Assembly (NCBI RefSeq): GCF_901000735.1
Contig: NC_081545.1
Location: forward strand, 27,929,513 to 27,993,512
DNA from: Corylus avellana
Taxonomy: Eukaryota > Streptophyta > Magnoliopsida > Fagales > Betulaceae
Direction of reading: 5' to 3'
DNA: 64,000 bases
This document shows, piece after piece, positions 10,601 through 24,300 of this stretch; within the stretch, counting starts at the first letter, position 1, and every line of letters begins with the position of its first letter. The notes below the pieces were generated by a model that was given only the letters and a program-made list of their open reading frames with translations, had not been told where the DNA came from and ran no database searches. The position numbers and the translations under genes are program-made.

Positions 10601-13600
10601 TTGATGTAGGACGGCAACCCCTTGGGGTGCATGCAATGGAAGTATAAAAGGAAGGATTTTCCTTAAATTTCAAGACCCAGCCACTTTTTATCCCCAATTT
10701 GATGTCAAATTTTGGCCCTTCAACCCGAGGATCCGGTCGCAATCTCATTCGGACAGGATCGGAGGGGAGGGGTTGGGTGCAGACAGGAGTCTCTAGAGTA
10801 ATTGCCAAGAAGTTCGGTCACAGCCTGGTCGAACGAGTTGCGACCGAGACACACCTGAAGCGACTGAAACATACAAGGAAACGATTTTTTGACATAGAAT
10901 CATGATCCCAGCTGATTTTGCCGTTTATTTGAAAACTCCATCTTTAGTTGATTTTATTGTCTTTAGTTTCTATCTTTAGGAGCACTAGGTTCTTGTTATA
11001 AAAAGACCAATGGATGTATTGCAAAAACAAGTTTTGAGAATGAAATATTGAAATTGGTGAAATTCCGGTGTCTTTGTGTTTCTAAGCTAAGTGGTAGCTT
11101 GTTATTTTGGATTGAATCTTGGGCCTATGGTTGGGAGCCCATTACACTGGGCTTCCGAGAAGGCCCAAACTGCTTCAACCCTTCCAAAACATCCCCCAAG
11201 GCCCGGTCAACCTCTGCTTTTAATCTCACAAACTGGCCCTTCCACGCCCAAACGAGAGAATGCATTATCTTCTCTCCTTGCTGCAAACCCTCCCCCTTGT
11301 CTGCAACAACATGGCAAGATTTGTTGCCTCGAGCAGTGGACCTCTGCTTGGCATCAAGTTGATCCTTGCCCAGCTGAGTTTCAAAAACTTGCTGCGCATG
11401 ATTGTATTTTCAGGGTTATTCTTTGTTATGTTTGGTCTAGATTATTCAGGAATTTCCATTACGCTTTTTTAGTATTTTATTGGTTTTTGTGGGCATGAGT
11501 ATATATACTGTCAAATTAGGAGTCTAGGTTACATAAGCCTGAACGTGTCTATCTAAATATATTTTATGGTACTCAGATTTGGGAGAGACTTAATTAATCG
11601 AATATTATTAGAAATTTGAGTTTTATGGCAAAGGTGCCTAGAGTGCTCTTCTCTCTGTCTCTCTCTCTTCTTCTTCTTCTTCTTTGGTGCATGTTACTAT
11701 TCACAATACTGTTCACAGCTTTAAATATTCTTCTTTCTACTTATCAAAAAAATAAAATAATCTTCTTTCTTGTAATCCTTTGATCTTAAATCTTCAAACC
11801 ATTTCCTGGAAAGTTGAACCCTTAAACCCTTAAGGTTTCCATACCCTAACAGGCCTAATCCATGAAATAAATCCTTAAAAACAAAAACCCCAAAATATCA
11901 TATCTTCTTGCTACCAAAAGAATCCCAGGAAGCTGTGAGCTTCATTCAATAAACAGTCATCTTCACTCTTAAACCCTATCTTTTTTAACCTAACTCTTTT
12001 TACAAAGCCCAAAGACATTGTTCTATAATCCCTACCAATTCTTTTTAGAAACCCCAAAGACATTGTTCTATAATCCCTACCCTCAAAAGCTAAATAAAAC
12101 CCACCAAAAAAATGTAAATAGATTATTGTAAATCTCTCCTACGTCAAGTGAAATGCTTCGATTTTTGAAGTCTAAGACATCACAAGTGAAGCTCAAATTT
12201 AAGTTTCTAAGAGGAATTTTTTATTGGACGATATTTTCAATTTCTTTTACCTTTTAAATTTTTCAGCGCTCATTGAACTCCTAAACTTTAGGAACTAGTC
12301 TGATGGTTCCTTCTTGTATAGCAGATATTTATTATTATTTCCTACTAAAGACAACTATATAAAAAATATAAAATATGAGTCCGTAGATGAATAACTACTG
12401 CAAATTACAGATAATTTTTCCTATCTTGCAAGCCTGTAAAAATTGCAATGAGTCAGCTAAATGCCCACGCATTCAGGCTCAAATTTCTTGGAAGAGCTGA
12501 AAAGGGGTTTAATAAGTGCTCAGTAAAACAATATTTTAACTGACAAGTAACAAAGAAGTGCAATTACAAAGAGTAGAGACCTCATGAATATAGGACGCAT
12601 ACAAAAAGTCCTAATAGTTACACACTAAAATAGTAAATACGATAGATCAAGAAAGTCCTAAAAAAAAGAAATAGTAATGCTTGCAAGAGTAATGTTCTAA
12701 ACATACAAAGATCTCAAGAAGAGAGATTTTAGCACATTCCTAGAAAGTGTAATGCATAGAGAGCTGAGTTAAAAAAATAAAAATAAAAATCTGTCGAAAC
12801 TCAAGTTTCTTCCTGAGACAGACACATGATATGCTCTCTTTTTCAATTTCAGCTAGCTTGCTGGTTAGGGGCTTCATTAAAGACATATTCTAATTTGTTT
12901 AGTGCACTTTTAAAATATATACATCTGAGATTGGGCCAAAATTAACCTGACAGTCATCTAGTAGACAAAATTAAAGGAGGTGTAATGGCATTTATACACC
13001 AAAGTCTATTCAAAATACAATAAAATTGAACCTGAGATTCATACCAAATGTAGACAACAAATAATTCATAAGATGATCAGAATAGTACAAAGGGTTAATT
13101 ATGCTACATGCTTAATGGTGAATTCAACATATTTCAAACAATGCAGTGGAAATCACCAAGACAAAAGCTATAGAAAAAGCAATTGTGGCATATGTAAAAT
13201 CTAGAATATAAGGGCTTGTTTGGGAAAGACATTTTTCCCCACTCAACTCAACTCAACTCTGAATTTATGTTTGGGACCTCTTTAAACTCAACTCAACTCA
13301 ACTAGGTATATATAGAAGGAACCCATGTGAGGAAAGAGATTTGGAAGGGGGCAGGCTACACTATTATGTCGTATATGTATATGATATATACCTGAAATTT
13401 TGAAAAAGTAATAATTCATTAAGAAACAACAATAGCCTGTAGTGGTAGTCCTACACGCACAAGTACACATATGTAGTCAAGACGAAACAAGAAAAAGTTC
13501 ACTACTCACAGGTCCGATGAAGGAGCTACTGGTCTAAATCTAGAAAATAAGTTCTCAGTTCCATGATCTTCCAGTACTTTAACTCTTTCAAACAGAACTC

Positions 13601-15304
13601 TTCTCGAGAGCCTCTTTTTCACTTTAACCTAAATAAAGCATCAATAATGAAAAAGAGATGAGGCAAATGGCAAATGACACTAAATCAAAAATTCTTAATG
13701 ATTGTGGGTTTTTCAAAATGAATCATGGGAATAAATGAGTTCAGATAATTCTTTGTGTGTCAAATTACAGGATCGAGCAAATAACTGATACATTAAGCTA
13801 AAAATCACAGAAATGATTACATGCTTCATCTGGAGAGCTGGCTTTTAACGTGCTAACACAAAAATGTTTTCTTTCTATAGACACTATTAAAATGCACAGA
13901 ATAAAATGCCAAAGTTGTGTTACTGAATACTAGGAACTAAGTACTAGTCAAATGCTTCACTAAGAGTAATAAAAATAAGAATGCTGGAGCATAAAAAGCG
14001 AGTACCTCTAAACAGGGAACTTATTATTAATAAACCAAAAAAAGAAATTAAGTGGGATTATAAATATTTATTCACGAGCAGATTCAATTTTTTTCAGATA
14101 TGAATTCAGGTTGATTTCAGTTGTTTCCTTTTTTATTTTTATTTTTGTTCTTATTCTGCAGCATTTGCTCTACACTGGCATTTACTTGAGGTACACCCCC
14201 TTTGACACCAATTAAAGGTTCATCTACTATTAGGACAGTACACAAAAGATACATCAGATACCAAAGTAGGTGGTCCTCAACATTCGAAAATAAAGTTTTG
14301 GCTTTCTCAACACAAATACATGAAGCCTCTGCCCATCTCAATTTGAAAGGAATCATGTCTCCAACCATCTTAATGAAGTTCAAAGGACTTAAAATCATCC
14401 ATCCAGAAAACGACTCAATTCGCTCTCTTGATCATCCCTTTCCTCATACTCATCATGAATCAAGCTTAGAGTGGTATTTATGAAGTTGACAAGTATGTCC
14501 AATGCTCTCCACCCAGGCCTCAGCTTCTTTTATCTAAAAATGTTATGTTTGACTATTGCGATCCCCAACTTTTTTCAGTTTCAGTTTGTGTTTTTTACAT
14601 CTCCATTTCCCTTTCCAGATCTACATGTAGTTTCTAAGCATGAAAGTAAAGGGGTATTTTTGCTTAATACACATTGTTGGCCCATTTCTTGGCAGCTTAA
14701 GCTTTTAAGAGAATCGATTTTCCAACAAGTTGACAATGATTTGGAGTAACTCTTTATTTTGCAGCATTCTCTGTATCTTGGTGGGTCTATGCATGTAGCT
14801 GACTCTATGAGAGTGTGTGTGTGTGTGTGTGTGTGTCTGAGAAAGAGAGAGAGAGAAACAGAGACAGAGATAGAGAGGGATGGAGAGAGAGTGTGTAATT
14901 TGAGTGTCATCTCATAATTACCTTAGGATGAAGAGTTTCAACATATAATGACTCACGAACCAAAGGGAAGATTGCATCCACAAAGTCCTGAAGCATCCCT
15001 TTAGCTCTATATATGAGAGCAAGCTTCAATTTCACCTTTTCATTTAGCCACCATGGTTTAGATTTTTCAGGCAGTAGTCGATCAATAGAGTCTGTAAATA
15101 TAACCCACAAGACCACATAAGAAAAGTTAATAAGTATTGTTGCAAACTAACAAAATTTATAAGGAATAGAACAGCTCAAAACTAAAACACCTAAATCTTT
15201 TGGAGGAGTTAGCAATGAAATTGCTTCATCTTCCTTAGCTTCTTCTAGAAGAAGGAAAGCGAGAGTTAATCGGGCATCAACATTATCCTCAAGCATTTGT
15301 AGCG
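7679..15304 (-). CDS. GTF3C3: TFIIIC subunit exons 9-16: middle and second TPR array
   Basis: Exon 9 reads [20 protein letters not shown]. Exon 10 holds [21 protein letters not shown]. Exon 11 ([18 protein letters not shown]) and exon 12 ([19 protein letters not shown], acidic end SDYSDDEQP) form the charged linker between TPR arrays. Exon 14 reads [17 protein letters not shown]. Exon 15 reads [19 protein letters not shown]. Exon 16 reads [15 protein letters not shown] and ends in the [22 protein letters not shown]. The exon 14/15 junction splits the Ala-Gln-Ile codons correctly. The donor after exon 16 (7678-7677) is normal, so splicing to a further exon is expected. Confidence 0.88.
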
Positions 15305-18300
15305 CTGAATTGGAAAAATTAATCAGCTGTAGAACAAAGTATAATTGTTTATAAAATAATTCAAAGGAGAAAAGGTGAATTATTATATAAGAGACTGGCT
15401 CATTGACCATCTCTGCAGAAAATGCGGAGAGAGAGAGAGATCTATATTATCAATAACATAATGTCAAATTTATCTAATAAACCACACATATAACTTCACC
15501 ATCAAGAAAGACAAAAACGACTTCTCAACATTCCTGCAATAATAGGATTACCATACTTAATGACATAAATTCATCTAAGCTTTCTAATGGAGCAAACAGA
15601 AAACCTTAATAGTCATTGTTCCGATGTAGCCACACTAATGATCACTGTATGCTAGCAAATTGATTTTTGCACTGTACTATAACAGCACCAATTGGATTGT
15701 TAAGAATATCCTTTTTTGACCTTCTTTTTTTTTCTTCTGCCAATCCATCTAGGAATAGCGTCATATAGAGTAAAATTGGATGTCCCATGCTAACTGATGA
15801 CTCCATTATTTTTCTTAGAATCAAAGCTATAAATACATCATCTAGAATGACAAAGCGAAATCCCCATTCCAAATGATACATGAAGATAACTGACACAAGA
15901 TTTCTAGGAAAGGTAAATTGTATGGAACACTTCCTGTGGTTAGACCTATTTTTTTAAACACCCCCTTAGTTTTCAAATGTGTTACGGACACCTCATGTGG
16001 TACCTATAATTCTTGTTAGACCTCCTCTGTTTATTAGAATATTAAATTCATCATTTCCTATCAACTTAAGCTTTTGATCTATAGACCCACTCTGTACGCC
16101 CCATGCAGAGGTTCACTCATGCTCTCTTAGGTAAATGGCTTTAATGCTATAGCCCTATGAGTTTGAGAGAGAGGCTTGGTGGAGAATGGTGGACTTTTAA
16201 TATGGAAGTTCTTGGGGAGGATGGTGTTCTATTGAGCCTATAGGGCGTATGGGGTGGATTTATGGAAGAATATTAAGAGGGTTGGGAGAAGTTTTGTAGT
16301 CAACACCAAATTTGGGGTGGGAGATGGCTCTAAAATTAGATTCTGACATGATCTTTGGTGTGGGGATATGGCCCTTAAGGATGTCTTTCCAATTTTATTT
16401 GGTATTTCAAAGGATGCTCCTATTGTGGCTCACATCGAATTTTCTAGAGGTGCCATTCAGCGGAACGTTAGCTTAGCTAGAGTGGCTCATGATTAGGAGG
16501 TGAATGCCTTTGCCTTGTTCTTCTGGGTGGTGTATTTAGCAAGAATGAGTCGATAAGGGGAAGACAAGTGGTGGTGAGTCCCATCCAAAAAAGGGTTGTT
16601 TGGTGTTAATTCCTTCTATAATGTCATGGGTTGTCATGATGGTTTCTATTTCCCATGGAACAGTGTTTGGCAGACAAAGCTTCCGTTGAAAGTGGCCTTT
16701 TTGTGTGGGTGGTGGCCCTAGGAATGATTCTTACCATGAACAATCTCCAGAAGCAACATGTCATTGTGGTTGATAGGTCTTGTATGTGGAAAAGAAATGA
16801 GGAGTCTGTGGACCATCTTCCTCATTGTGAGGTTGTTTGTACCATTTGGAATGTTTTCCTCAATCGATTTAGATTTTCTTGGCTTATGTCTAGACGAGTA
16901 GTCGATTTGTATGCTTGTTAATGGATTGCTGGCAACACTCGGAGTGCGACTATGTGAAAGATAGTACCTCCGTGCCTTTTGTGGTGTCTATGGAAGAAAA
17001 GAATTATAGAAGTTTTGAGGATGCAAGAGGACTATGGAGTAAATTAAGTCTTTATTTTTCAACACTTTATATCTATAGAAAGCTACTTATGTTTCTCCTT
17101 TAGTGATTAGTTATCATGATTTTCTTATTCTTTTTGCCCCTAGTAGTTAGGTGGCTTCTCTTGTATAGTTCATGTGTACATGAGCGCCTTACGCTTTAAT
17201 TGCTATCTCGATTATTCATCAAAAAAGAAATAGCTAGCAATTTTGACATGAAAACAGAGTAATTATATTGTGTTTGAACCTTGACTCTGTAACTTATCTC
17301 TCATTTAAATTAAATTTTTCATGTGTTGAGTTTCACTTGTAAAATGAGAGTTTGAGTTCACACTTGAAGAAGAGTGTTAATACTAGTTAAATTATTAAAT
17401 TCATCTTTTTCCATCAACTTAAGCTTTTGAGGTAACTAATAATTTAACATGTGAAGCTTTACTTCCATTTGTCTAACAAGAAACACATTTTGTGAGTCGC
17501 ACTTTTTCATATTTCCTTTTCCACACAAAAAATAGTGATAATAATAAGTCAAATAACAAGTAACAAAAAACTAAATAATAAATAATACTAGTAATATGTA
17601 GTTCGAAAGAACCCATCAGCACCACCGGCACCCACCCTTCAAACTCACTTAACCATCAAGCAGGGCATCTGTACCACCATCTTCACTCCAATCCTTTCCT
17701 ACTCTCCAGTTGCATGTAAGCTTCTTTGAGATACTTTCCCTTTTTATTCTATAACATTTCTGTGGATCTTGAAAATTTTTTACATTTCTTTTAATATATA
17801 TATTACATTTCTCCCTAAATGATTATCTTGACAATGGATGACCGCCTTTGTTTGGGCATGCTTTTCTTCCAGTGGAGTACATTGAAGGCTATAACAGCAG
17901 CAACAAGGTCACAGGTCACCCCGCTTTGATCCAACTCACAACGAGTCGTTTTGTCCCCTTCCACAATGACAAGCCCCAGCTCAGCCTCTACACCTGGCAC
18001 CAAACCACAGCCACCTCAAGTTTCTCATATTGAAGCCCTTTTTGTTTCATCATTATTTGCTAGGGTTCAGGTTTCTGTGAGTGTACCATTTCCATTAGTG
18101 CGGATCCAAGAAACTAGTACCTGATGGACACTTGGCAATCATGAAAGCAAGGGCCCAGTTCTCTCCATAGTCATTGATGCCATTGGGGTGCCGCCGGTGG
18201 CGCCAATGGGACCCAATTCACACCACGTCATACAATCAAGAAGTCAAGATTGTCAGCCTACTGACATCACTTAATCAATTGTTAAAACTATCAATTTATG

Positions 18301-21300
18301 TTTTTTCGTCACCAAAAGGAGTCTTAATATTTTCTATTTGCAGTTGATAGTGTATATCTTTGGTAGCTATGCTTAATCATGATTCATGACTGTTTCAAAG
18401 AAAGAGAAATATTCAAACAGCTTGTTAGAATTTCCCTCTTCCATACAATTTCTAGTATGTGCTCCAGATGATTCAAGTTCAGAAAGCATAATTTACTTGA
18501 CACTATGTCAACGTCCCCAATAAATTTTAAGGTTGATACAAACAGAAATCTAGGTCAACGCTATGTCAATGCTCCCAATAGCAATTCCCTCTAGAAATCT
18601 ATTTTTTCTTCCATTACCACATGTTAGACTTCCACTACAGAAAAAGTTGAATGAACACTAGACTTTAGCTCAATGACCAGAACCTAGGATTCGTTTGGGT
18701 TTGCAATTTCAAAAAGTGCAATTAAAAATAGCTATTTTAAAATATGCGATTTGAAAACGTGATTTTTAACAGCACAATTAAGTGTTTGGAAAAATTGTGG
18801 TTTGGTCTTTAAAATCGCAGTTGATCCTTAAAAATTTTTCGCTTTTTTTTTTAAAAAAAAACACCTTTTTACTTACGACTTGAAAACACTGATTTTCTTC
18901 ATTTTCAAATTGCGATTTTTGAAAAACACAATACTAAACAATCAATTTTCTGTGATTTGGTTTAAAATCGCACTTTTTGTTTATGAAATCGCAATGCCAA
19001 ATACACCCTTACTATTAGCATAATATACAAAGCAATTTAACACGACTCCCCTCCTGTCTTAATATTCTCCATTTTCTCTTCTTCTTTTTTTATATAAGAA
19101 CATCTATTAAGAACGCGCAGAGCGGCGCAACCTATGTACATAACAAGTATACAAACAAACCCATACTAGGTAGTGTTCTCCATTTTCTCTTCCCTCTCTA
19201 ATGTTCCTTTCCCAACTTTAGTTCGATCCATTTTCTCTTCCCTCTCTAATCCCGAAATGCGGTGGTGTGGAAGATGGCTCCCTTGTGTCTTATGTGGTGC
19301 TTATGGAAGGAAAGGAACACTAGATGCTTCGAGGATTTGTCGAGAAACCTTGAGGACCTTGTTCATTTCTTTTTGTACACGCTCTTTATGTGGGCTGCAA
19401 GCTGGCTTGCACCCCTAGAGGTCAATTTCCTTGGTTTTCTTTTTATGTTCTCTTCTTCTTTCTCCTCTACTTGTCGCTTTCTTGTATACTTCCTGTGTAC
19501 TTGGGTTGCGCCCCTCTGCGCTCTTTAATGCATCATTACTTATCAAAAAAAAAAAATTATTAGGCATAGTATACAAGACTTGTTTATTTGTTATTCAATT
19601 ATTTTTGTTTTTTCATCACTCATCAATGGCTATCACAACCCCTCTCATATCTTTTTTCTCTTCCCTCGTCTTTCTCTCACCACTTTTATCACTGTTAAAG
19701 TGTTGATTAACTAATTAAATTTACCTCTTCCTATAAGCTTAAGTTGTTGGGATAACTGGTAATTTAGTATGGTATCAAAGTCAAAGATCATGGGATCAAA
19801 CCTTGACTCCATCAAATCACTCTCCATTTAAATTAAATATTTCACGTGTTGGACCTCACCTATTAAAATTGGAGTTTGAGCTCACATATGAGGGAGAGTG
19901 TTAAAGTATTGATTAAGTGATTATATTTACCTATTCCTATCAGCTTAAGCTTTTGGGATAACTGGTAATTTAACAATCACAATTAAAGACTTGGAAAAAT
20001 ACTCATCGTATTTTAATTTCTCTTTTCATGTTATTCAATCAAAATCTAGCAAATGAAACACACACACATATATAATCCAACCCTGCAGATTATTAGATCA
20101 AAAACCCATTAGGTATCACAATCATCACATTGGAGACACATCAATGCCCCTTCAAAAGTACCAATTAAAAAAGTCTACGAATGAAAATTGATTCCCTCCC
20201 AACTACTAATAAAATCCACCTTACCTTTGTACAAGAAGAGAATTGCTTGCACCCTTTCTTTCAAGAATGAGTAACACTGAGCAATTTTCAGATATAAAAA
20301 TCCCTGCATGAAACAAATGCAACATAAACATATTGGCAGCTGATAATAAGTAGATGTTCAAAAGAAATATACAAGATAACCTCACAAGAAACTGGTGGTG
20401 ATGGCTCCCAAATTAGGTTTTGGCATGATATTTGGTGTGGTGATCAACCTTTGAAGGAGTCTTTCCCTGAATTATTTCGTATTGCAAGAAACAAAGAGGC
20501 TTGGGTAAGTGATAATATGCAGATTTTGAATGAGGAAGTGCATTGGAATGTTCCTTTTTGTCGAGCGGCTCAGGATTGAGAAGTGGAGGTGGTGGTGACT
20601 TTCTATGCGAAATTGTATGAGACGCGGCGTAATGATGGCAGGGTGGATCGCATTTGGTGGATCCCCTCAAAGAGGAAGCTTTTTGAGGTACATTCTTTCT
20701 TCGGTGTGGTTCCTTCTCCTGCGGAGAGGCACGAGGTGGGAAGCTATTCTTTCCCGTGGAAGGGTATTTGGAAGGTTAAAGTCCCGCTCAGACTTAGTTT
20801 CTTTGTGTGGACGGCTACCCTTGGAAGGATTCTCACTTTGGATAACCTTCGGAAGAGAGGTTTGATCGTGGTGGATTGGTGTAGTATGTGTAAAAGGAGT
20901 GAAGAGTCCATTGATCATCTCCTCCTCCATTGTGACGTGGCTTGTGCTCTATAGAGTGTTCTTTTTTCCCTTTTTGATGTGAAGTGGGTCATGAATGGTA
21001 GGATTAGTGATCTCCTTGCTTGCTGGAAAGGCCAAAGAGGTAATAAAATGGTGATGGAGGTTTGGAGAATGGCCCCTTTGTGCCTTATGTGGACTATTTG
21101 GAGGGAGAGGAATGCTCGATGTTTCAAAGATAAGGAATTGACAATGGCGGAACTTAGCAATAGGTTTCTCAATTTGTTTTTCCATTGGGCAGGTGTTTTG
21201 AGCATTCCTCAAGTTTCTTCGTTGCATCAATTTGTAGATTTATGTTCTTCTTTTTATCTTTAAAGGGGTGTCTTTATATATTTCATGTGTACTTGGGTTG

Positions 21301-24300
21301 CGCCACTCTGAGCTTTGCAATGATATTCTTGATTATTTATCAAAAAAAGTTTTACAAGCCATAAATCTTCCTTAATATGTACGAATTTGTTCAAAAAGAG
21401 GCTCAAAGGGGAAACAGAATACAAGCTCTTTGTTGCAGTCACAGCCCAATGCCTTCAAGGCACATCCACTCCTTCAATTAGCACACCATCTGCCATACCA
21501 AGTGCTAAATAACCTTAAAACAGTATCTAGCACAGCCAATGAACTCCAAAGTCTAAACATTCACCCAATGCCTTCTAGGCACATCCTCTCCTTCCATACA
21601 CACCACATCAAACAAAACTCAACTGCAGATCTGCCACTCCAAGTGCTAAAAAACTTTAAACAGTATCTAGCACCGCCAATGAACTCCAATTTCTAAACAA
21701 TCTACATGCTGGAATGCAGAGTTCCCTAGTTACTGGCTAATGCAAATACACAAACAGCCCAGAACCTTTACACATATAGCACCAATTCGTATAAAGCCTA
21801 TTTCCCTTTAAAAAGTTACCCAATCAAAACAATTTGTCAAAGAGTAGTTGTATGCAAAAAACTGCCCTACTGCAAATAGGCACATAGTGTGCAAAAAGCC
21901 CTTCCCAAAAAAAACAGATGCAACCCAAGCCTTTGTAATATGTGCAACACCAGCCAAAGCACCGTATCTTACAGCTTCACCCCTAAAAAGAAAGAAAATA
22001 AGCAAGTGCTAGCTTCAGCTTCCTAATACCATTAAGCATGGACAAGACTTGGCAAACTGACGCAACTAGATAATGCTGAAAAGATGATATGCCTGCTGTA
22101 GAACAGATAAAACCTATGGAGTCAGAAAAGGAAGTAATTAAATGAGACAATATTCCCCATATTCTGCTTTCTCCAAATCTTTCATCTTTCTTTTTCAACT
22201 TTTTTTTGTTTTATAAATAACTCATTTCATTGATAAGTCCAAAGGAGCACAACTCTAGTACAAAAGATGTATACAAAGAAAGTCCCCCCTAAATGCTAAA
22301 AGAAGGGCAAAAATCCACAAATTCAACTATTTCTTGTCTTTCTTTTTCAACTGTATCAGAGGGAGGTTGAGGTTGGTTTTCTTTACGTGCCTGTCACCCA
22401 GAATATATAATTCAAAAAATCCATCATTCATAATGAATTCCAATTAGTCATTTCTCACATTTTCAAAACATATAGGTACAGCAGCTCTATTCTTACTTGC
22501 AATCAAACATCACTCATCTGAGCAATAATGAAAAATTGGAGGTGAATCCCAATCAATCTCTACATCAGGGGATGAAGATGAATTTCAAAATACCATTAGT
22601 TCAGAAACTTGAACAGTAGTATTTTATGCTCTTCACCTCTGCCTCTTCTTGAAAAACACTAGAATCAAAGAGATCCCCTTCAAAAATCCCCATATAAGCT
22701 TCTAACTCACCAAGTCTCTGAGATATACACTAAAGTTGCAGTTTAATATCCTCCAATGCTTGCAATCTCTTTCGATCTGAAGCCATTGACCGATTTCTAG
22801 ATAATGCGGCACAAATGATATTTGTTGCAAAACAGCAGAAAAGAGCTAAAGAGACAGAAAATGGAGTAATTCTCAAACATAAGATGAGATTTCTATCAAA
22901 ATAGTGAATATTCTAATATTTTCATTCTTAACTTGTAGAGAATATAAGTCCAACCAAAATTTAATGTTCTTAGCACACAGGCATTAACTACTTTTATAAG
23001 TTCCTAGATATGAATTAAGACTCTACAAAGAATTTTTCACTATACTAATTACATCTAAAGTTTCCAAAACATGAAATCAAGAAGTGGCATTGGATAGCTT
23101 ACTTAAGTTACTTACTTAAGTAAGCGGCATACCATTGTGGTTGAATGGAGCTGTTTGTGTAAGAAGAGTGGATAAACCGCCGACCATCTTTTTACTCTAT
23201 TGTGAGTTAGCTAGTGCATTATGGAACTCTTATCTTTGGATTGTTCGGTTTAGCGTGGATCATGCCTCGTGGAGTGAGATCTCTTCGCTTGTTTGAGAGG
23301 GAAGTTCGGTAGCCCTCTGAGTAAAGCTGTTTGGAAGATGATTCTGCTACACTTGATGTAGACTGTAGTGTATTTGGAGAGATAAATGAGCGAAGCTTTG
23401 ATGTAGTGTATTTGGAGAGATTGAGCGAAGCTTTGAAGTCAAAGAAAGGATGGTGCCAAAGTTAAAGGCCTTCTTCTTTAACCACCTTATCCTTTGGATG
23501 GCTGCACATGATTTTTTTCCACATTTCTAGTTTACATGACTTTTTTTTTATCTTTTTTCTTTTTTTGGTTAGGTGTTTCTCTTGTATCTGTCCCCCGTGT
23601 ACTTGGGTGTACCCTTTGGTTTTAATGAAATTTGATTACTTACCCAAAAAAGAAAAATTCACAATGTTAATTTTCAAGTTTTCCCCCAACACAATAGCAT
23701 ATCCTTAGATGCCATCTCAATTTTACTAAGAAGAGAAATTTGAGATAAAATTACAAATGAAAACCACCAGTTCGTTGTTATTTTCTGTTCTGTGTTATTA
23801 TTCTACAAGAATTTTTTAGCGTTTGACTTGCAAAGTATTATATTTATTTTCATACCCATACAACTAATCATCGACATGGGTACCCCGGCCAGTCGTGCCG
23901 CATTTGGGTAAGATAGCATGGAACAATTCATTAACAGTGAAGGGCGCTACAGAGGCATTTTAAAATATGACAAGTGCTCTACAAGGAAAAAGGCACAGGT
24001 GATGTATGGCTTTGATCAGGCCCCTGATGCAAAATGTCAAGAATAGTGAGACTAACCAATTATCAAAAGCTAAATGCCGGCAGCAAATTCATGTATGACA
24101 ACTTGCTAAAAGACTTGATCTGAACAACTCAACAAAGAGGACTTGATATGAACGACTTGGCACAAAGAGGACTTGATATGAGCGAATCGACAAAATTTCT
24201 ACCATCTGTTCAATATCTTGTAACCACCTGACTTATTTTGTAATACAGCAGAGTCCAATTGAGAACCACACCAGTTTTTATTCGTGTACATTATTGGCAG

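Larger units (their letters stand above)
15305..20224. other. TFIIIC intron 8 with LINE and MITE insertions
   Basis: This 4.9-kb intron between exons 8 and 9 holds a 1.1-kb LINE (16105-17228), a MITE (18687-19009) and two short LINE 3' ends in opposite orientations (19085-19160 minus, 19256-19557 plus). The remainder is AT-rich without a gene. ORFs at 17815-18033 show no recognised family. Confidence 0.6.

Noticed and set aside
10542..11498. Overlapping ORFs of 70-135 residues
   Set aside because: No recognised domain; they lie in an intron with LTR-like surroundings and overlap in several frames.
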